DNA of 64,000 bases. Origin: Sulfitobacter sp. OXR-159. GTDB lineage: Bacteria; Pseudomonadota; Alphaproteobacteria; Rhodobacterales; Rhodobacteraceae. The position numbers and the translations under genes are program-made. The number at the start of each line of letters is the position of its first letter. The stretch's first letter is position 1. The stretch spans positions 310,001 to 374,000 of the forward strand of contig NZ_CP139707.1 of assembly GCF_034377145.1 (NCBI RefSeq), read 5' to 3'. Positions 60,611 to 64,000 of the stretch are shown in pieces. Under the pieces are notes generated by a model. That model was not told the origin of the DNA and did no database searches. It saw nothing but the letters and a program-made list of their open reading frames with translations.

Positions 60611-61180
60611 ATGGCCAACGACACGCCCACCGCCCTTGATCTGCCAATGGTCGATCCGCTGCCCGAAGCGACGCAGAAATATTTCGACATCTGTCAGGAA
60701 AAGCTCGGAATGGTGCCGAATGTCCTGCGGGCCTATGCCTTTGACATCGACAAGCTGAACGCTTTTGCGGGCATGTATAACGATCTGATGCTGGGTGACA
60801 GTGCACTCAGCAAGCTTGAGCGTGAGATGATCGCGGTGGCGGTGTCTTCGGTCAACAAATGCTACTACTGCCTTGTGGCCCATGGCGCAGCGGTGCGCGA
60901 AATGTCGGGCGATCCGCAATTGGGCGAGGCGCTGGTGATGAACTACCGTGTGGTCAAGATCACCGCCAAACAACGCGCCATGCTGGATTTCGCGGTAAAG
61001 CTGACCGAGGCGAGCGCCAAGATCGAAGAGGCCGACCGTCAGGCGCTGCGCGATGCGGGGTTCACTGACCGGGATATCTTTGACATCGCCAGTGTGGCCG
61101 GGTTCTTCAACATGACCAACCGGGTGGCCAGTGCCACCGACATGCGCCCGAACGACGATTACCACGCGCAGGCGCGATGA
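60611..61180 (+). CDS. AhpD-like peroxidase-related protein
   Basis: A 189-residue protein of the alkylhydroperoxidase-D/carboxymuconolactone family. The active-site motif is VSSVNKCYYCLVAHGAAV, with CxxC plus His, as in the peroxidase-related group. The C-terminal helix pair has FTDRDIFDIASVAGFFNMTNRVA. It may reduce hydroperoxides with help from a thiol relay, but its natural partner is unknown. It overlaps the OmpA-family gene by four bases. Confidence 0.92.
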   Translation: MANDTPTALDLPMVDPLPEATQKYFDICQEKLGMVPNVLRAYAFDIDKLNAFAGMYNDLMLGDSALSKLEREMIAVAVSSVNKCYYCLVAHGAAVREMSGDPQLGEALVMNYRVVKITAKQRAMLDFAVKLTEASAKIEEADRQALRDAGFTDRDIFDIASVAGFFNMTNRVASATDMRPNDDYHAQAR

Positions 61181-62130
61181 GCCGGGCGGGGGTTGCTGCG
61201 GCTCTAATCGGGGTGCTGCTGGCGGCCCCGGCGGCGGCACTTGAGCTGGCGCTGCCCAGCACCGCGCGCCTGACGGCAGAGCGTAACACCGCGCCGGACC
61301 GCTTTGCGGCGCCGGTCGGGGTCTATGCCGAAGGGCAGGTGGCGCGGGTCAATGTAGATGGCAGCGTGCGCCGCGCTGCGTGGCGGATGGACACGCCGGG
61401 GCTGACCGCCTTGCAGGTGATGCGCCCGCTGCGGCGACAGCTGGGCGAAGCGGGATTTGACATCGTGCTCGACTGTGCCGCGCGGGAATGCGGCGGGTTC
61501 GATTTCCGCTTTGCCGTGGAGGTGCTGCCGGGGCCGAACATGTATGTGAACCTGCGGGCTTTCCACTTCATCACCGCCCTGCGCCGGGGCGAGGACGGAA
61601 CGCCGACCGAGGCGATCAGCATCCTTGCCAGCACGGCGGCGACCTCGGCCTATGTGCAGATCATCCAAGCCCGAAGCGGCGATGCGCCCGAAGGGGAAAG
61701 CACCCCCATCACGCCAGAGGCGACTGCCGAGGTGCCGCTTGCCACTGCGACGGGCGATTTCGCAGAAACCCTGAAGGTCGACGGCCATCTGGTGCTCAAC
61801 CGGCTGGAGTTCGAGACCGGCACCTCTGCGCTTGGTCCCGGCCCCTTTGCCACGCTTGAGCGGCTGGCCGAGTTGCTCAAGGCCGAGCCGGATCTGCGCA
61901 TCGCGCTGGTCGGGCATACCGACGCGGTGGGCAGTCTGGACGCCAACACCGCCCTGTCGCGCAGACGGGCCGAGGCGGTGCGGGACCGATTGGTGCAGAG
62001 CTATGACGTAGCCCCCGGCCGGGTCGAGGCGCAGGGTGCCGGCTATCTCGCGCCGCGGGCCAGCAACCTAACCGAAGCGGGCCGCGAGCAGAACCGCCGG
62101 GTTGAGGTGGTGGTGCTCTCTGCCGAGTAG
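61177..62130 (+). CDS. OmpA-family outer-membrane or periplasmic protein
   Basis: A 317-residue exported protein. The signal peptide (GVAAALIGVLLAAPAAALE) is followed by a domain of about 170 residues resembling DUF4892, then a typical OmpA peptidoglycan-binding domain (about 200-315). Markers are LNRLEFETGTSALG, LRIALVGHTDAVGSLDANTALSRRRAEAVRDRLV and GAGYLAPRASNLTEAGREQNRRVEVVV, with the Asp and Arg that grip diaminopimelate. It probably anchors to the cell wall. The start overlaps the AhpD-like gene as ATGA. It converges with the Lrp gene, two bases apart. Confidence 0.92.
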   Translation: MSRAGVAAALIGVLLAAPAAALELALPSTARLTAERNTAPDRFAAPVGVYAEGQVARVNVDGSVRRAAWRMDTPGLTALQVMRPLRRQLGEAGFDIVLDCAARECGGFDFRFAVEVLPGPNMYVNLRAFHFITALRRGEDGTPTEAISILASTAATSAYVQIIQARSGDAPEGESTPITPEATAEVPLATATGDFAETLKVDGHLVLNRLEFETGTSALGPGPFATLERLAELLKAEPDLRIALVGHTDAVGSLDANTALSRRRAEAVRDRLVQSYDVAPGRVEAQGAGYLAPRASNLTEAGREQNRRVEVVVLSAE

Positions 62131-62131
62131 G

Positions 62132-62563
62132 CTATTTCGTGACCGTCATCTGGGTGGCCAGCAGCAGGTTCGTCTCGCTGGAACTCACCCCCTGAATGCG
62201 GCGGATTTGGCCCAGCACGCTGTCCAACTCTTCGACGGTTTCGGTCCCCGTTTCGACGATCAAATCCCATTTGCCATTGGTCGCATGGATCGCCTGCACG
62301 GCGGGCATGCCCGCGAGGATACGCTTGATCCGGTCGGTGCCCGCCCCTTCGATGGCCAAGAGCGTATGGCCTCGGATCGGGCTGTGGCGCATGTCTTCTT
62401 TCAGGATCAGCGTAAAGCCCAAGATCGCGCCGGAACTGACCAGACGTTCGACCCGCGCCCGGACCGTCACCCGCGACAGACCCGTGGTGGCCGCCAGCGC
62501 GGAATAGGACATGCGTGCGTCGCGCCGCAGTTCTGCGATGATCTTATTGTCGATCTCGTCCAT
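62132..62563 (-). CDS. Lrp/AsnC-family transcriptional regulator
   Basis: A 143-residue regulator with an N-terminal helix-turn-helix (MDEIDNKIIAELRRDARMSYSALAATTGLSRVTVRARVERL) and a C-terminal ligand-binding RAM domain (RIKRILAGMPAVQAIHATNGKWDLIVET). Such proteins sense amino acids. It is divergent from the MFS transporter gene across 124 bp. A partial ornithine cyclodeaminase-like gene lies just beyond that transporter, so it may regulate uptake or use of an amino acid. A start at 62563 has a GGGGGATC stretch upstream. The longer frame is not supported. Confidence 0.94.
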   Translation of the reverse strand: MDEIDNKIIAELRRDARMSYSALAATTGLSRVTVRARVERLVSSGAILGFTLILKEDMRHSPIRGHTLLAIEGAGTDRIKRILAGMPAVQAIHATNGKWDLIVETGTETVEELDSVLGQIRRIQGVSSSETNLLLATQMTVTK

Positions 62564-62687
62564 GGGGGATCCCGTTCGCTTTGTTGAATAGGGTTTACGG
62601 CAGCGCGGGCAAGCTGGCCAGCCTTTGGGGATGCGCAATTGACGGCGGCGGGGAAACTCATAATCTGCCGCGGAAAGGATTTCCTCC

Positions 62688-63929
62688 ATGCAAAGCCGCG
62701 CGCCCCTGTTCACCCCGGTCCTGATGGTCGGTTGTATCATCATCATGGTCAGCTTTGCCGTGCGGGCCTCTTTCGGTGTCTTCCAGATTCCGATTGCCGA
62801 AGAATTCGCATGGGCGCGCAGCGAGTTTTCCCTCGCCATCGCGATCCAGAACCTCGCCTGGGGCATCGGTCAGCCGATCTTTGGGGCGCTGGCGGAAAAG
62901 ATTGGCGACCGAAAGGCGATCATCATCGGAGCGGTCGTCTATGCCGTGGGTCTGCTGCTCTCGGCCAATTCCGCCTCACCGATTGAGCATCAGACCTATG
63001 CGTGGCTGGTGGGTTTTGGCATCGCGGGGACCGGGTTCGGCGTGATCTTGGCTGTGGTGGGCCGCGCCGCGTCGGACGACAACCGCTCCATGTCGCTGGC
63101 GATTGCCACGGCGGCGGGCAGTGCGGGACAGGTCTTTGGCGCGCCGGTGGCGGAGTGGATGCTCAGCTTCATGTCTTGGCAGATGACCTTTGTCAGTTTC
63201 GCGGGGGTGATCCTTGCGATGCTGCTGACCCTGCCGATGATGCGCGCGCCTGCGATGGCCAGCCGCGCCGAGCTTGAGGAGTCGATGGGCCAAATTCTCG
63301 GCAAAGCCTTCCGCGATCCGTCCTATACGCTGATTTTTCTGGGCTTCTTTTCCTGCGGGTATCAACTCGCCTTCATCACCGCGCATTTCCCGGCCTTCGT
63401 GACCGAGATGTGCGGCCCAATCTTGGCCGGGGGTGTGCTGCACAACATCGGCATCACCACCACCTCGGCGCTTGGCGCGGTGGCGATCTCGCTCATCGGG
63501 CTCGCCAATATCGCGGGCACCTTGCTGGCGGGCTGGGCGGGCAAGCGTTATTCCAAAAAGTACCTGCTGGCGGGGATTTACGTTGGGCGCACGGTGATCG
63601 CAGCGGCCTTTATCATGTTTCCGATCACCCCGGTGACGGTGATCCTATTCTCGGTCGGCATGGGCGCGCTTTGGCTGGCGACGGTGCCGCTCACGTCGGG
63701 TCTCGTCGCGCATATCTACGGACTGCGCTATATGGGCACGCTTTATGGGATCGTCTTTTTCAGCCACCAGTTGGGCAGCTTCCTCGGCGTGTGGCTGGGT
63801 GGACGGATGTATGACATCTATGGCAGCTACACCGGCGTCTGGTGGGTCGGTGTGGCCGTGGGGGCGTTTAGCGCCATCGTGCACCTGCCGATCCGCGAGA
63901 AACGGTTGGAGGGGCTGGTGACCGCTTAA
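62688..63929 (+). CDS. MFS transporter
   Basis: A 413-residue major-facilitator transporter with 12 helices. Segments include MVGCIIIMVSFAVRASFGVFQIPIAEEF, the loop GALAEKIGDRKAIIIG (motif A), GIAGTGFGVILAVVGRAAS and AGWAGKRYSKKYLLAGIYVGRT between the sixth and seventh helices. The pattern is that of the oxalate/formate or monocarboxylate-like exchanger group. The substrate is unknown. A GGAAAGG-like site precedes ATG 62688. It is divergent from the Lrp gene and may be controlled by it. Confidence 0.93.
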   Translation: MQSRAPLFTPVLMVGCIIIMVSFAVRASFGVFQIPIAEEFAWARSEFSLAIAIQNLAWGIGQPIFGALAEKIGDRKAIIIGAVVYAVGLLLSANSASPIEHQTYAWLVGFGIAGTGFGVILAVVGRAASDDNRSMSLAIATAAGSAGQVFGAPVAEWMLSFMSWQMTFVSFAGVILAMLLTLPMMRAPAMASRAELEESMGQILGKAFRDPSYTLIFLGFFSCGYQLAFITAHFPAFVTEMCGPILAGGVLHNIGITTTSALGAVAISLIGLANIAGTLLAGWAGKRYSKKYLLAGIYVGRTVIAAAFIMFPITPVTVILFSVGMGALWLATVPLTSGLVAHIYGLRYMGTLYGIVFFSHQLGSFLGVWLGGRMYDIYGSYTGVWWVGVAVGAFSAIVHLPIREKRLEGLVTA

Positions 63930-64000
63930 CGCGCCCGCCAGCGCTCAAGGATGTGGCGCGCGGTCATCAGGTCCAAATGCGCGCCGCCGCCGTTCTTGAA
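63926..64000 (-). CDS. 3' end of an ornithine cyclodeaminase-family gene (partial)
   Basis: The minus strand has an open frame from the window edge to a TAA at 63926-63928. It encodes the last 24 residues, beginning FKNGGGAHLDLMTARHILE. The NGGGAHLDL motif is the C-terminal signature of ornithine cyclodeaminase/mu-crystallin proteins. That class includes ornithine, lysine and proline-related imine reductases, so the substrate cannot be named. Its stop overlaps the MFS stop by two bases. The rest lies beyond the window. Confidence 0.6.
   Translation of the reverse strand, partial: FKNGGGAHLDLMTARHILERWRAR

Noticed and set aside
1..64000. CRISPR array or prophage
   Set aside because: No regularly spaced direct repeats of 25-40 bp, and no capsid, portal, terminase or cas-type proteins among the genes.

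Overview
The window is a stretch of a GC-rich alphaproteobacterial chromosome. Gene content and protein character point to the Roseobacter/Rhodobacteraceae group (something close to Sulfitobacter is my guess from overall resemblance, not from a search). Supporting signs are the four-gene queuosine-precursor operon, the glcD-glcE-small membrane protein-glcF order, an HWE-family sensor kinase, a Mur/IscR-era iron cluster (imelysin, bfd, bfr, di-heme protein, imelysin, DUF1513) and dense short-overlap (ATGA/TGATG) gene packing. I see no phage, CRISPR array or rRNA. There is one tRNA, tRNA-Pro(CGG).

Layout. 1-2628: right-hand end of a Tn7/Tn5053-like transposon carrying a D,D35E transposase (partial) and its AAA+ partner, a terminator, and an end with three repeated binding-site-like motifs ending in TGT/ACA. 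2744-8698: lipoprotein, L,D-transpeptidase, queC-queD-queE-queF, HWE sensor kinase, glutaredoxin-MauE-like fusion. 8751-14634: tRNA-Pro and a loose leucine cluster on the minus strand (leuC, leuD, a membrane protein with an EEP-family hydrolase, leuB), with a small plus-strand gene between leuC and leuD. 14913-17318: MscS channel, then rsfS-rlmH preceded by a promoter and a translationally coupled 18-codon ORF. 17342-23037: glycolate oxidase operon with two palindromic candidate operators, then a secreted serine protease. 23054-30342: small heat-shock protein, secreted acidic protein, gabD, hydrolase, DUF1523 protein, SOS1-like cation/proton antiporter.

30460-36561: PepSY protein, divergent glycosyltransferase/sulfotransferase pair, smpB, a palindrome-rich gene-free 310 bp, sulfurtransferase, aminotransferase. 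36762-45539: 7TM sensor kinase, amtB, bifunctional PBP, type I secretion ABC/HlyD pair. 45631-51659: RidA, glycerophosphodiesterase, FemAB/GNAT-like protein, phhB, second MscS, Prx5-type peroxiredoxin, FAD reductase, rsmD. 51789-57499: six-gene iron cluster. 57529-64000: map and sfsA, molybdopterin-domain protein, GNAT, AhpD-like and OmpA-family proteins, Lrp regulator, MFS transporter, and the 3' end of a probable ornithine cyclodeaminase-family gene.

Most of the window is ordinary housekeeping and transport. The parts I consider most worth following are the transposon end, the coupled leader ORF before rsfS, the CTG-start candidate at 11185, the structured repeat at 34.2 kb, the recurrent hairpin plus pyrimidine-tract signature after three minus-strand genes, the glycan-sulfation pair, and the imelysin/di-heme cluster. 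I do not see a clearly novel multi-gene defence or biosynthetic system.
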